NCBI GenBank assembly: GCA_030531205.1
Contig: JAUNOC010000012.1
Location: 1-38,459, forward strand
Length of the DNA stretch: 38,459 nucleotides
Source: Phascolarctobacterium sp.
GTDB lineage: Bacteria > Bacillota > Negativicutes > Acidaminococcales > Acidaminococcaceae
Reading direction: 5' to 3'
Shown piece by piece: positions 1 to 15,000 of this stretch (the stretch's first letter is position 1; every line of letters starts with the position of its first letter). Both the position numbers and the translations under genes were made by a program. The notes beneath the pieces are model-generated. The model worked only from the letters and a program-made list of their open reading frames with translations. It ran no database searches and had not been told where the DNA came from.

Positions 1-3000
1 AGAGAAAGGACATCCTGCAAAAAGCGGTGCTGGGGATACTGGCGACGGGCATGGTGGCGTGGCCGTCTTTTAGTCCTGTGTATGCGGAGACAACAATAAC
101 AAGAACGGATGGAGGACCGGCTGTTGTAGTGGATGGGAATGTGCATAAGGTTTATGCAGGTCAGGCAGTGGGCAACACGGGCGTGAACCGTTTTAGCGAT
201 TTTAACATTGGCAGCGGTCATATTGCCAATCTTTATTTTGGTACTTCCTCAGCGAATACAGCCCAGTTCAACACCTTAATGAATTTTGTAAATAATCGTA
301 TAAACATAAACGGTACGGTAAATGCTATTCGTGGCAGCGGCGTTGGTGGTCATCTGTTTTTCCTCAGTCCCAATGGTATGGTGGTGGGGGCATCGGGTGC
401 TATTAATACGGGTTCTTTGACGGTTATGACACCGACTAATGCTTGGTGGAATAACAAGTTTAATAACAATGTAACACAGGAAGTTGTGAATGCGGTTTCC
501 GCTATGGCGGTGCCCATCAATGCCAGCGGTACTATTGCTATTCAGGGTAAGATGAATGCTACGGATGACATTCGTATCAAAGCGGGAAAAATCAATATTG
601 GTATGGATGAAAATGATGCCAACAAAACAGCGGCGGCCTTGGCTACGGGGGTAACGGACTTTTCTTCTGTGGTTAATATGAATAGTACGGAACTGACAAA
701 TGCGGGTGTAACTAATCTGACTGCTGTCCGTACTGCCAACAGCGGTGATATTGAACTGAAAGCAGAGGTAAGTTATAACGAGAATACGGATGCGGCGAAT
801 AAGACAGTAAAGGCCATTGTGAATGTGGACGGGAACAGTACAATCACAGCGGCAAGAAATGCCAATATTACAGCCAAGGCAACCAACAATGTTAAGGATT
901 TGACTGTTGCGGAATTTGAAGCCAATTACAAAGCAGGTTGGAGTGCGGGTCAGGGCTTTGGCTGCACCGCCACCACTATTGCAGAAGTGAATATAACCAA
1001 GGGTACAGTGGAGGCCCAGAAGATTGTTTTGGATGCTTATGCGGAACAGAAGTTTGCTAACAGTTATTCCAAATCAATGAGTGGTGATTGGGGTGAAAAA
1101 CTGACACAGGGTTTTACAGGCATTTTGGTGAACGGTGTGGATGTATGCGTGGGTGACCTTACCAATAAGGCCACTGTCAATGTGGGAACAGATGCAGTTT
1201 TGACTGCATCCAGCACGGAAACTGATGCATTAAAGGTGAATGCGAATGCCATTGTGGATTGTGCTGTGGGTACCCAGGCCATGAGTTTGGCGCTTTTGGG
1301 AACTTTATACAGCCAAAATTTTGACTTCTTCCCCAGCGTGAATGTAAATTCGGTTCATGTGGAGAACGAAGCCACAGTCAATTTGAACGGCACACTGACG
1401 GCTGAGAAGAGCAATATTGCAGTTGAGGCAAATGCAAAAGATACTTTAACATCTACAGCAAGCACAGGATTGGGCGGTATTGTTTTAACAAGCGGTGCTG
1501 TGTTTAACTTTGGTTTTAACAAGGTGGGCGGCAGCAATACAAGCAATATCACGGTTGGTGAAGGTGCAAACTTGACCGCCAATAAGGGGATTTCCCTGTA
1601 TTCGGATGCCACAACTGCTTTGAATATGACCACGGATTTGGCTACGAACAATCAGGCGGTAACTGCTTTTGTAATCAACTATTTGGACTACGCTAATATA
1701 TCCAATGTGAATATTAAAGGTGATATAACAAGTGATACGGGGAATATTGTGGTCAATTCTTTAGGAACATATACGGAAAACACTTTCAGCGGCAGTGCCA
1801 GCGCGGGGGCAAGTTTTTTAGGCGGCATTGTCAGCGATGGTCTTGGGAACAATGGTTTGGATGACTTGGTGACAGGTAAGTTTAAGAATTGGATGAGCGG
1901 GAATGCAGGAAATAGAAACGCTTTATTAGCCCAAATTTTTGCAGAATTAGATAATGAGGGACTGGGACTGGGTGATGTGCCGGGAGAGAATCCATTGCCT
2001 CCGGGAGAAATTGGGGATGTTCCGGCAGAAGAACAGGGCAAATCTTTCAAGGAAAAGGTGGCGGATATGTTCAAACTGGGTTTGAGTTTCGGCTATATGA
2101 AGGAAGCCAACAAAGCCACCGTAACAGTGGGGAAGGACGCCAAGATAAACGCCAAAACGGGAAATTTGACCGTTAATGCGGTTACGGACATGAAGGATAT
2201 TTATACGGCGATTACCGGTGCCACCAAAAATCCTCAGGAATATCCGGGTTCTGATCCGTCTAATCCAACAGTTTTAGCAAATGGAGCGATCTTCTTACGT
2301 ACGTTAGATTATGATGCAAGCATCATTTTGGAAGGGGGAGCGGCAACTGACACCACACTGAAAACTATGGATGCTAAAACCATTTCCTTAACAGCAGAGG
2401 CAAAATCCCTTTACAAACGCATCAATAAAATGGTGGACAATATTAAGAAGTTCAGTGGTGTTTCGGAAGCCGATTTCAAAGCAAGTTTGGGAGATTTATC
2501 CCCTGCGGAGAAGGAAATTATTTGGCAGGCCTATAAGTCGGTACGGGACAATCAAAAACTGAAGGATTTGAACAAGGTTTATGATGCCAATGGCAATTTG
2601 AAACCCGAATATACGAACGGGTCTGAAGAATATCAGGCAGTTATCAATATGGTCAGAAAACTGCAGGAAGAGGAAAGTGTCAAAAAGTTCAACGAATTTT
2701 TGGATACGGGAAAATTTACCTATACAGACCAAAGCGGCATATCCCATACTATTGATATGCAGGAACACGGAGGGCTTAAAGGGTTCTTCACCCAGTTGCT
2801 CCTCAGTGCTTTTGCGTTCCTTTCGCCGGCCAGCTATGTCAATTATAACTTGGCATCCTCAACCAGCGGCAGGGACGACAGTGCCGCACTGGCAGTGAAT
2901 GTGGGTGTGGGGCTTGACCATGTGAACAACAACGCCCGGGTAATGGTGGGCAGTTCCAGGGAAGTGGCATCCACCGAAGGCAATGTGAACATTAAGGCAA

Positions 3001-6000
3001 TTACAGATTACGGCAATCTTGATTTGGACGGCACATATTATCCCACCACCGGGGGCGGCAGCAGTTTCAGCGGCGGCGTGGTAGTGGGTATTCACCATTT
3101 GAACAACAATAGTATTGTGGCAGTGGCGGAGTCCGCAAATTTGAATGCGAAAAAAGATTTGTCCGCACAGGCGGAAACGGATGTTTTACATATCGGCCTT
3201 AATGTGGGGATGGGCATGGCAAAAAAGAATGTGCTGACCGGCAGCATTAACCTTGTGAGTGCGGACAGCAACAGTATTATTTCCATTGATGATGAGGCGG
3301 TTCTTAATGCCATAAATTTGCAGATGGGCGGATACAACCGTACCACTTCCGTAGCGGTTACGGGTGGTTTTGTTATGGGTGGCACCAGTGCTACAGGTGC
3401 GGCAGTCAGCGTAGTTAGCGTGAAACGGAATAATATTCTCGGCATTATGGATAATGATAGTGTAGGTACTATGTCGTTAGATGATGCTAAATATAAGTCG
3501 GATGATGAAACTGATGCGGATGATGATGAAAAACGTCAGAAAAAAGTGTTGCGAAAGTTCAGTGGACTGACAGATGCACAGAGAACGGCTTTCTTTGGGA
3601 CGGCAACGGAAAAAACCGGTTCTGTAACTGTACGTACTTTGGACGTGGGTACTGTGACTATGGGTAATATCTACAGCATTGATGCGGATGTTTCCCTTAT
3701 TTTGAACGGTAATGGTTCGGCTCCGGGCATTGGGTCAAAAATAGGTACGGCCTTTACCAATTTGCTGAACAAGCCCAGAAATCTGATAAGCAATATGAAT
3801 GCGGGGCTTATGCAGTTGTTCGGCTTAAATCCAAGGAATATAGCACCGTTCCCAACCGATAATGAACCGACCAATCCCAGTGAAGGAGTACCTTTGCCCA
3901 AATTAGCATTCACAGGTATTGGCAGTGTGGGGGTGAATAATGTGGATGCCAAGACAGCGGTGGTTTTGGACAAGGCAAAGATAACTTTTGATAAAAACAG
4001 TGCGGCAGGAAGCAATGTTTTGAAAATGTTTGCCTTTGATGACAGCACTATTGTTGTTGCATCCGGCGGTGCTACGGGGAATACTTCTGAGGATTATATT
4101 GGCACGGGAGGGGATAAAGCATGCTTCACCGGCGGCGCTGCGGTCAATTTGGTGAACAACAGCGTCCATGCCATTATTGAGGACAGTACCATTGACAATG
4201 CGGACGAAATCAAAAATCTTGCGGAGCAGGACGGGGCATTGGGAGCGGGCGGTCTGGCCATAAATGTTACCAAGGAAACAGGCGGGCTGGCAAGCACATA
4301 TAGTTTGGTGGGTGGAGTTTCCGTCAATATCGGCAATTACAACACTATGGCCCTTTTGAAAAACAACACGGTCAATGCCAATCCCGAAAGAACCAACAAG
4401 ACCAATATAATCAACAGGGCAACGAACAAGTCGTTGCAGGTTACGGCGGGGCTGGACATCAATGCCAACCAATCCTACGGTACGGGCATTGGTATTGGGG
4501 CTGTTTTCGGCTGGGGTATTGTGCATAATGCCACTGTTGCCACAATGCACCAGGGCAACTATACCCAAATGGGGGCGGTGTCCAACAATGCCATTACGGA
4601 TATGACGGAAATCAGTGGCGTGGTTGGCATCGGGGTGGAAGATACGGTGAGCGGCGGCGGATTCCAAGGGGCAGTGGGCATCAACAAGTTTGATAATGAT
4701 GTGCAGGCACTGGTACAGGATGTTACTTTGACCGGTGACAGTTTGACCGTGTATGCTTATGACACCACCTTGGAAAAGAGTGATGAGTACAAAAAATATG
4801 ACAAAGAAGGCGGAGAGAATAAACCGTCCACTTCAGAAAAACTGAAAAAATTACGTTTTGACACTACGGGTGATGGCTACTTTAAGGACGCAAAAAAAGG
4901 GGCAGACCAGGAGAGTGATACAGAATTCCTGAAAAAACATGGCAACAGCATTGTAACGGCGGCTGTGGAAATACAGGCAGTTACAGGGGCGGGTGCCAAT
5001 GCGGCAATTGGGGCGGCAGTTGTTCTTAATGATATTGATAATGATTTTACAACAGAAATTTCCGGCAGTACCCTGACTTTGACCGGCGGGGTTAATGTTA
5101 AGGCAGAAAGCACTACCCGGGCTGTTGGGGTGGCGGCCGGCGGTACCGGTACCAGTTATGGTGTTGCCGGCGCGGGCTCTGCAACCATTGGCATGTTGAA
5201 CAATGATGTAATCAGCAAGGTTGTGAACAGCACCATAAAGACAACTAATCTGGTGGTGGATGCTTTCCAACGCAATACGATTGTGAATGTGGCGGGCCAG
5301 GTGGCAGTGGGCAACAAGGTTATCGGTTTAACTTGGGCTTACAATTATATGAACACTTTTACCGGCGCTTATCTGAACAACACTTCGGTGTCCACCAAAG
5401 ATGACGGCAAGAGCAAGGCCTCCGTAACTGCGGAGGATGATGCTTTGCTTTATGCGGTGGCGGTAAGTGCGGTGGCGGCAACAGCAGGGGACGGAACCGG
5501 TGCAAGTTTTGGCGGCAACGGGGCGGTGGGTATAAACCTTGGCCACAACAATGTGGAAGCAGTGGCAACGACTGACAGCGACAAAGTTTTGAAACTGACA
5601 GATTTTACAGTACACAGCAAGGACACTACGGATTTGCGTGCAGGGGCAGGAGGACTGAATATTGGTAATGCCAAGGTGGCTATCGGTGGTGCGGTGGCTG
5701 TGAACCGTATCGGCAGTTTGAAAGTGCTGAAAAGAGATGCTGACGGAAATATCATTTATGATGCAGAAGGTAAAGCAATCGTAATTGAGGATAATGTCAA
5801 ACAGAGCAATCTTGCCAAGGTGGAAGGATATACTTTGGAACTGGGCAACAAGTTGGATGTTAAGGCGGAGGATGCTGCCAAGTTCACCACTGTAGGCGTG
5901 GGCTGCGGCTTGGGCACAGGAACAGTTGCCATTCAAGGGGCGGACGCCACAACCAAACTGGATAAAACAACCACAGCGGATGTGGCGGATGTGAATATCA

Positions 6001-9000
6001 ATAACACGGGCGACAACAAGGGCGTTGTTTCCGTAATTGCAGACACAAACAATAGCACTAAAACCATTGGCATAGTAGGACAGCTAAAGTTTGGGGATAA
6101 ACCCGCTGTCAGTATCGGTATGGGCACTTCACAGAATTTGTTTAGTGCAGATACGGAAGCAAAACTGCGTGGTGGTACATACAAGTTAGATGATTTGCTG
6201 TTAAAGAGTACTTCGTTGCAGACCATAGAAAATGATACTATCGGTGGCGGGATTGTGAAGGATATTGTTAGTGTTGGCGGTTCTGTAACTGTCAACAAGA
6301 TTAGCAATAATACAAAATCACTTTTAGGCGAAGTTGGAAAAGATACAACAATTACAGCCAATAATAACGTGGGCGTAATCAGCCAAAGTGACGAGGATGT
6401 GGACAACTATACGGGTGAAGTAAAAGTTGGTTTGGGTAATTTTGCTAGTATGGGTACCAGTATTGCTTCCAATGATGTTACGGGTGATACCATTGCTTTG
6501 GTGAAGAATGCCTCCGTAACGGCGGACGGCAAGTCCCAAACCGGGCTCAGCGTTCGGGACAGTGCCAACGGAACAAACATTACTTTTACAGGTTTGGTGG
6601 TGGATGCGGATGCTAAACACGATTTCTTTAGTGCAGTGTTCACAGCTAATCTCTCTGCTGGGTATAACAGTTTGGACTGGGATGATGCAGGGGGAAAGAT
6701 TGTTTCTGTAGGTGCCAGTGCAACCATCAATACGGATGATATTAAAGGCACAACCAAGGCGGCAGTGGAAGACAGTGATGTCAACAAGGACAGAACAGAA
6801 AATTTAGGCAATGTTACAGTAAAGGCAACGGACTATATCTACCAAAAGACCAGCAATACTAATGCGGTAGCAAATATTATTTTTGGCGACGGCGTGGCAA
6901 TTTCCTTAGGTGGCGGTATCAGTGTTAATAAGGATGTGCGGACTATTGATGCTCATATTGATGGGGATACGACAGACCCGCATAGCGATAAGAAAACAGT
7001 TAATGCCAATATTTTGAAAGTGCTGGCTAACAGTAAAGCACAGGCAACTTTGACCAATACGGCGGCAACTGTATCTGCTTCTGCACTTGGTTCAGGCGGG
7101 GTCAATGTGGGTGTAACTTATCTGAAAATGGACGAAACCACTAATGCGACTATTGGCAATGTGAAAACGAAAAACAATGGAATGAGTGTCAATGCCAAGC
7201 ATGTGGATGATATTACACTTTATGCCACTACGGTGACAGTTTGCGGGTCTTATATCGGAGTCGGTATAGGCACTCATGTGGCAACGGTGGACAATTTTGC
7301 CCAAACCAATGCTTTGGTGGATAACAGTGAAGTGGAACATTACAGCAATAATACGGCTGAGGATGAGGTGAAGGCGGACAGTGATTCCACTACCCATACC
7401 CAATCCAATAATACAGCAGTGTCCATTTCTTTGGGTGCAGGTGTTGGCGTTTTGGTAGCCAACAATAATTTGCAGCAGACAGTTTCTGCTGTGGTGAAAA
7501 ATTCTAACATAGGAAAAAATGATGTACGGGCAAAGAAGGCAGATATTCTCAGTAACAATATAGTTACAACTCGTTTCAATAACCAAAACATTGCTGGGTC
7601 AGCAGTGGCAGGTATCGGTGTGGGTGTTGGTACTAACAAGGTGGATACGGCAGTCCGCTCTGACGTGGCAGGTTCCGCCATTTATTCCGCAGGTGATATT
7701 TCCATTAAGGCGGAGGAAACCAAAAATATCAACGGTACTATGGTGGCTGCAACGGTAGGCGGTATCAGTACCGAAGTCAGTGTTTTGCATAACTATATCA
7801 GTTTGGCAACAGTAGGTGAGGATTACACAGATCTTAATGATTTCACTAAAGTTAATGAAAAAATGGATGATGTTACATCCAACGACTATGATGCAGCACG
7901 TGTAGAAAGCATAACAAGTGATGCAAAGACAAAAGCCAATACAACTTTGCAGAATATGAGAGAAAAAACTGCTGTCAGTCAAAGCGAAACGGACAATACC
8001 ACTATTCCTACAGAATCAGGAACGGGAGGCGGCAGCAATAAAAATGTCGCTGCGGGCAAAGAAGGTGTGCAGACCAATGTATTGCAGGCCAATCTTTATG
8101 CCACTAACAAGATTGATGTTTTGAGTAAGGTTCATACAGATACCAACACCACACTTGGCGGAGGTGGTTTAGGAGTTGTGAATGTAAATGTGGAATTGAA
8201 CAACCAACATGTGAAGGAAAAAGTTGGCAGCACTGTTACGGACGGCTTGATGCAGACGGAAAAGGGCGATATTTCCGTACAGGCGGTTTCCGACGGTGAA
8301 TTGAAAAATGATACGATACAGATTGGTGCATTGTCTGTTGTAGGTATTGGAGTTACAAAATCTGAAACATTAAAGCAAGGCGAAGGTTTACAAATTGCCC
8401 TGACTAATGTAAATATGCAGTCAGGTAAGGATTTGGATATTAAGACCAGTGATAAACTGGCAGTGTTGAATAAGGTAGTTGCTGTTAATGTGGGCGGCTT
8501 GACCGCTGCTGCTTTGACCGGCAAGGCGGAAGATAATGCTTCCAGTAAAATTTATTTGAATAGCGGGACTTTGCAGGCACATGGCAAATTAACTGTAGAA
8601 GCATCCAGTACACCTAAAGTTAAGGGCGAAACCACAGCGGTTGAAGTGTCCGCTGTTCAAGGAAGCGGTATGCTGAACACAGTGAAAACTTCCGGCAATA
8701 CAGAATTGACAGTGGGCAATGGTATTAAAATTTATGGCAACACGGTTGATTTGGGAGCAAAGATTTATAAACCGTCGGACGGACATAATTTGGATAGTGA
8801 TGTACATGCGGTGGGAGTTAGTGTTATTGGGGTAAGTGTTGACAAATCTCGTACGATTTCAGAGAGGACAGTAAAAGTTAGTACCGGTTATATTGATTTT
8901 ACCTTCTTGGATGTGGATCCGACAAAACCTATTGCTGCCATAAATTCCGCTAATATTTATGCTATTGATGGTACGGATATGCACAACTATATCCGCACAA

Positions 9001-12000
9001 CAGCAGTGGGAGTAATTGCCAGTGAAAGTAATTTTTCGCAATCAACTCTAAAAAACAAAGTAAGCGCCCAAGTAGATACTGGCACGGAGAAGATTAAAGG
9101 TGTTGATAATTTGCAGATTTCTGCTACTTCAAGCACTAAAGTGAATGACCATGCCAAGGCGTCCAGTGGCAGTACCATTGGTATTATGCCCTATGCCGCA
9201 CAGGTTGAAAACAAAATAGACAATGATGCCACCCTCACGATAAAAGGAAATTATGAAGTGGGTTCGGCAAAACTTTATGCGGAACAGGTCAATGAGATGC
9301 AATTGTGTGCGGATTCCTTGACGGTCACTTTGGCAGGTGGTTCGGGTACAAGAACTTATAATGATGTAACTTATGATACTACAACCAATATTACGGGAGC
9401 TAAAATTACTGCTACAAATGGTGATGTGCGGACTTATGCCAACACTTTGGCTTATTTGAATAAATTAGAAGAAGTTGACCCAAATAAAAAATTTGAAGAT
9501 AAAAACGCCAACTGTTTGGTTTTGGGTAATGGTGTGGGCGGTTTTGATATTGAAGTTGCCAAAGGCGATAACAAGATTACTTTCAATGACACCTTGAATA
9601 TTACAAATTCAACAATTACCGGGGCGGGAGATATTATTTTAGGTGCTTCTTCCAACGGTATTCTCCGTTCTCAACTGTTTGACTATACGGTAAATGCCAT
9701 TGGGGGAGGTCAGTTACGTCTGTATAATACTATCAATTCCACAAACAAGATTAACTACGAAAACACAATTATCAGGGGAACAAAAGCAGAGAAGGATGTT
9801 ACAATATCGGCAAGTGACGGACTGGAAATTACAGCGGCAACTTATACGGAGATGAGTGCGGGTGCGGCAGGTGCCACAGAAGCAACGACCAATAGTACTG
9901 TGGATAGAAAGAATACGGTTAATTTAACATCCGGTGAGATTTACAGTATGCGGGATGTCAATCTTTATTCCGGCAAGGATGTAACGGGAAATTTCGGTTT
10001 GTTTGATTATATTGGTAGGGCGGAAACCTATTGCGGTGCCTTGGTTCCTTTCAGTACCAATCCTACACTAAATAACACGCTGAAGCAAAATAATGAAGTT
10101 AATGTGGAAACTGGTATGAAAGTTATGTCCGTAAGACATAGCAATCTTTACGGGGATAATGGTAGGGAACATATAAAACTTTTGGAAGCCCGTCATTCTA
10201 TGTGGAGGGATAAAACTAACAAGGATGTTTTTGTGGCTTCGGAAAAAGGCGACCTTTCGGAGGCAGGGGAAGAATATAAGAATTATGTAAAAGTTGATGG
10301 TAGCATTACCGCCGGCATTAGCAACATTATCAGTATTACTATTGGTGAAACTGGTATGTTCATTGTGGCAGATGCGAATGAAAAGAATATGATTACAAAT
10401 GGTGGTTCTGGTTATACGGTTTATACTTTTGATGAATTTAAAGAGCTAGCTACGGGTGGTTTGACAATTGTTGCGGATGAAAGTGCCAAAATTACCAAGG
10501 ATAAATTTCAGTTTGGAGTTGAAGATTTTATCAGCAATTTAAGTGACAGGGTGGGTGAATTAAAAAAATTAAAGAGCGATGCGGAGATGAATGCCGACAA
10601 AACTCTTTATAATGCCTATGCGGCAGAATTGGATCGGGTTGTTAGATTGAAAGCAAAGATGGAAAATATGGTGGAAGGGCAGGAGAGACAGATATATGAT
10701 GCCTATATTTCTATTCCTGATTTGGCGGCTTCCGGCGGTAATGTGAATGTAGATTCTGGTACTTTTTATGGTGGTGGTGCAGTTACAGCCAAAGGCACAC
10801 CAAGTATTACTATAACTAATAACACGAATTTGGAATTGAGGGTGAACAATGTTATTATAGATGACCCTGGCGGACTATTTAATTTTAATAATAATGCATT
10901 GTCAGGAACTTCTGCAGAAATTACCAGTGCGGTCGCTGCAAAAAATAAAGATACAGGTAAGAGTGTCAATAGCATGACCGTTATTGTTCCCGGTGCTGGT
11001 ACTGTAAATGAACTTAAAATTGAGGGTAATTGGGCAGGGTCAGTAGTTAGTTATGGAGCAAGCAGTTATACGGATGATAAGGGACAAACTGTTCAAATTG
11101 ATCCAGGAACTATGTATGCTTTGGCAAATATTGAAATTAATGGAAACATTAACAGTAAGCAAGGTGTAGTAAATATTTATTCAGCCCATAATGACATTAT
11201 TGTTGAAGGGCGGACTGCCAAAGACAGCGTGAATGTACGTGGCAAGGAAGTTCACATGAATGCTCCCTTCGGTTCCATTACTCAAGGTTTCACGAAGGGG
11301 ATTGTCAGCATTGGCGGAAATGTGCAGAGCCAGTTCAGCAACCTTTATGGCAATTTCATTACCAACAATAAAAATAAAGGTTCTTCAACAACAACTTATC
11401 AATATTCCGATGGAAGTGCAATTCCCTTTGGCAGTGGTCGGATTGACGGAGGCGAAATATACCTTAATGCTTTAGATATTAATATTAACGGCATTTTGCA
11501 AAGCGGTTATGAAAAATATTTTGTTAATATTGACAGTGCCGCCCAAGCCAAAATAGACAATTTGAAAAGCAGCAATAAGAACAGCGATTTGTCGGATGTA
11601 GCGGTTTTGGGCAACCCCAAGTATTGTGTCGTGGAAGGCAAGGATGTTGCGCATGGCAATGCAGGTTATTTTGACCGGCAGTTGGCAGTGTATTACAATC
11701 CTGCTACGGATACCTTGTTGGTGGAAAATGTGGATGCTTCCGGTGGAAAAATTTATTTGAGCGGACGTATCTCAAGCACGGGCAGTGCGTTATCGGGCAC
11801 TGGCACTGGAGCAATTTATTGTATGGATGGGGCTTATAATATTGATATTACAAACCAGTTGCCCTATGACTTGAAGACCAACAGTTTGGTTGTTAATGAT
11901 GTATCCGGGTTAGTGCAGTTCACAAATTTGGAAACGGGTGTAAAAACTCAGGTTACACGGGACGGAATAAAATACTTTAAATTTAGTCAGACGGAAGGGA

Positions 12001-15000
12001 AGGAAGTGGAAATTTCTGCTGCAGAGGCAAAAACCCAAGTTTACACGAATAATGGTGTATATTTTAAACCTACAGCAAATCTCAGATATACATGGAGTAC
12101 TGGTTATGCATTGACGAACTATCAGGATTTTTACAAAGAGTTTATGGCAAAATGGTGGGGGTTGGCTGATGGACAAGAAATAAATAATGCAACATTACTT
12201 TCTTGGTCGGACAATCCCATTGGGCAACCGGTGGTTGGGGCATCTGAAGACAGACCTAATGGGGAGACAATAGCAGTAGGAACAGGTAGCGGACAGGTCT
12301 CCATTCACCATGATTACACAATTCCAGATACTCCGACTACTCGTCTGCTTGATACCCGGCGTTGGACTACGGGTTATTTGGGATGTCACAAGCGTTGGTC
12401 TTACACTTGGAGGAAAACTACTGGTACAATGCAGGCAGATACAATCAGTGTGAAAGCAGATAACAATATAGGTATTAACTTCATTGGTTCATCTGCGGAC
12501 AATTCCTATGTCAAGGTGCAGTCCACTAATAACGGAGATATTATTCTTGCCGGCAATACAGGGAATATGTTGAAATATACGGTTACAGATAAACCGTATA
12601 TTGAGGAAAAGGGCAAGGTAATTATTGATGCCCAAAAGGGTTCGGTACTGCAAAAGGGTGGAAGTATTTATGGCACAGCGGTGGAACTGGGGGCTGTTGA
12701 AGATATTAATATTTCTTCCATTGTGAACGGTCATGATTTGACATTGTCTGCGAATGTTACACAGGGTGGGTCCATTGATATCACGGCTAAAGACAGGATT
12801 GGGGCTTCTGCAGGTGATGATATCAGCAATATTAAAATTGCGAAATTCGGCGGTGTTAATGTGGACACATTAAACTTGCGTGCGGATGGCAATATTGTAC
12901 AACAGGCAAATGCACCGGTTTCAGCAGCAGACAGAATTAATCTTACCAGTACCCTTGGAGGAGTATATGGAGAGAATAATTCTTATTTTCGTTTGCAGGG
13001 TGGACAACAGATTGTGGGCGGTGACAGTTTGAGCGCCAGTGTGAATGTGACGGCAAGTAAAGACATAAGGGTGCAACAAACTTCGGGTGATTTGCGTATC
13101 GGCAAATTCCATACGGATAATGGGGATGTTTATATTTCTGTTCCGCAGGGCGGCATAGTGGATGCCCTGCCCTATGTGGAAAGAACGCCTATGGAAGAAA
13201 ATGAACTTTTAGATTTGTGGAAGAGTATGGGCATGATTGAAGGTGGGGACAGCGATTTGAACGCTGATAAGAATAAGGCATTGGCAAACACTAATGGAAC
13301 AGTTTATGAAAACTATTGTGCAGGAGTACAAGAGGCATTTAGTAGATTTACTACAATTAGTGCTAAACCAGAAGCAGACCGCACACAAGCGGAAAAAGAC
13401 ACTTTAGCGGTTTATCAGAAACAATTTAAGACACCGGACAGCCCGGATGATAGTCCGGCATATTTTGCTTCTGCCGCTGATTTCTTGGCACAGGATACAC
13501 AGGCAGCAAAATTGGCTGAAATCGGCCAGACCAGACAGGAAACCTACAAAGTTTGGGATAAGGACTTGTTGCTTTATCAGATTGATGATGCCATTGTCAA
13601 TCATCATGCAGGTGTGGTTTTGCCGGAAAAGGATCCTAATATTTTTGGCAAGAACATCAATATTTCTGTGCAAAATGGTGTGGGACTGAACAGCGATAAG
13701 GTTACGGAAATCAATATGGAACATTTGGATAAGAACAGTTTGAAGTTTTTATCCCAAGTTGACCCCAGTACGGTTACATGGAAAACAAACGAAAGCAATG
13801 AAAGTATTGCTGTTATTACAGACCGCCTGGCAATTGGCTTGCAGCAAAGTGGTGTTGGTTCCATCAATATTACTACCGCCGGCAATGCAAAGAGTAATGT
13901 CTTTTTGGAAAACCGTTTGGATGACACCCTTAATTTGGCTGACCCCTATAAGAATTTGGATATTGCCAAGATTTTGGCAGGGGCAGGCAATGTTACGGTT
14001 ACCAGTTTAGGCAGTATCTATGATGTGAATACCCTTACGGGCATTAATGCCAACGGCTATGCCACTGTTGCCACTATTAGCGGTAATAATGTTATGCTTA
14101 TGACCGGCGCTGTAGGCACTAATAATGGAAATATTGGTATGGCAGGGAATTTTATTCGCCTGAATATGAGTGGCAATTTGACTGCTACTGCTACAGGGAA
14201 TATTTATTTGGAGCAGGCGGCAGTGAACGGCAGCGCTAAGAATTTGAACATTCTCACCATGACGGCAGGGGTGGATGGTCAATCATACAGCACAACTTCC
14301 GGAAACATTTATCTGAAAGCGGCAGGGAACATTTATAGTGTAGTTCAAGACAGCAGGGTGCAGGGATATATTCGCAGTGACAGTCATGGTCAAATCAGTT
14401 TTGATGCGGTCGGTAATATCGGTTATGCAGAAAAAGCGGACGGCAGTATAGATTTCACAAAAACTATCCGTTTTAAAAATTCCACTGTTGAGGCGGAGGT
14501 TGTGAGTGGAGAAGTTCAAGCCCATGACACGGTTAAACTCCATAGCACAGCAGGCAGCATAAATGTTGAAGGTGTTAGTACTGCAACTATTGATGATGAC
14601 AAAAAGCAGGCGGCAGGTGGTTATTTCAATTTAGTTGAATTAAGTGGAACGCTTGACAATGTGGTAATTACTCAAAATGGTACATTTAATTTGAAAAATG
14701 ATGTTGAGGCAACTGGAGCATTTATTTTGAACATAAATGAGTATGCAGATATAGGTAAGAGCATCAAAGCTAAAAATATCATTATTAATGCCACGAGTAG
14801 TATAGAATTGGCAGACGGTATTATATTGAAAGCAGAAACAGTTACATTATCTACGGATAAAGTTCCCGATTTAACTTACGGCACCATTGCTGATAGTTTA
14901 ACTTCTGGAGGTCTTATTGCACAGGGAGCGACAAATAATTATGACGATGTTTCTGGCAAAATGCATTTTGAAGCAGGAGGTAATACGGGGGATGTGTTTA

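Noticed and set aside
3903..4667. 254-codon open frame on the minus strand inside the adhesin gene
   Set aside because: It lies wholly within the adhesin frame, is rich in His/Ile/Cys typical of antisense shadows, and has no ribosome site. The same holds for 17331-18107 and the many shorter antisense frames.
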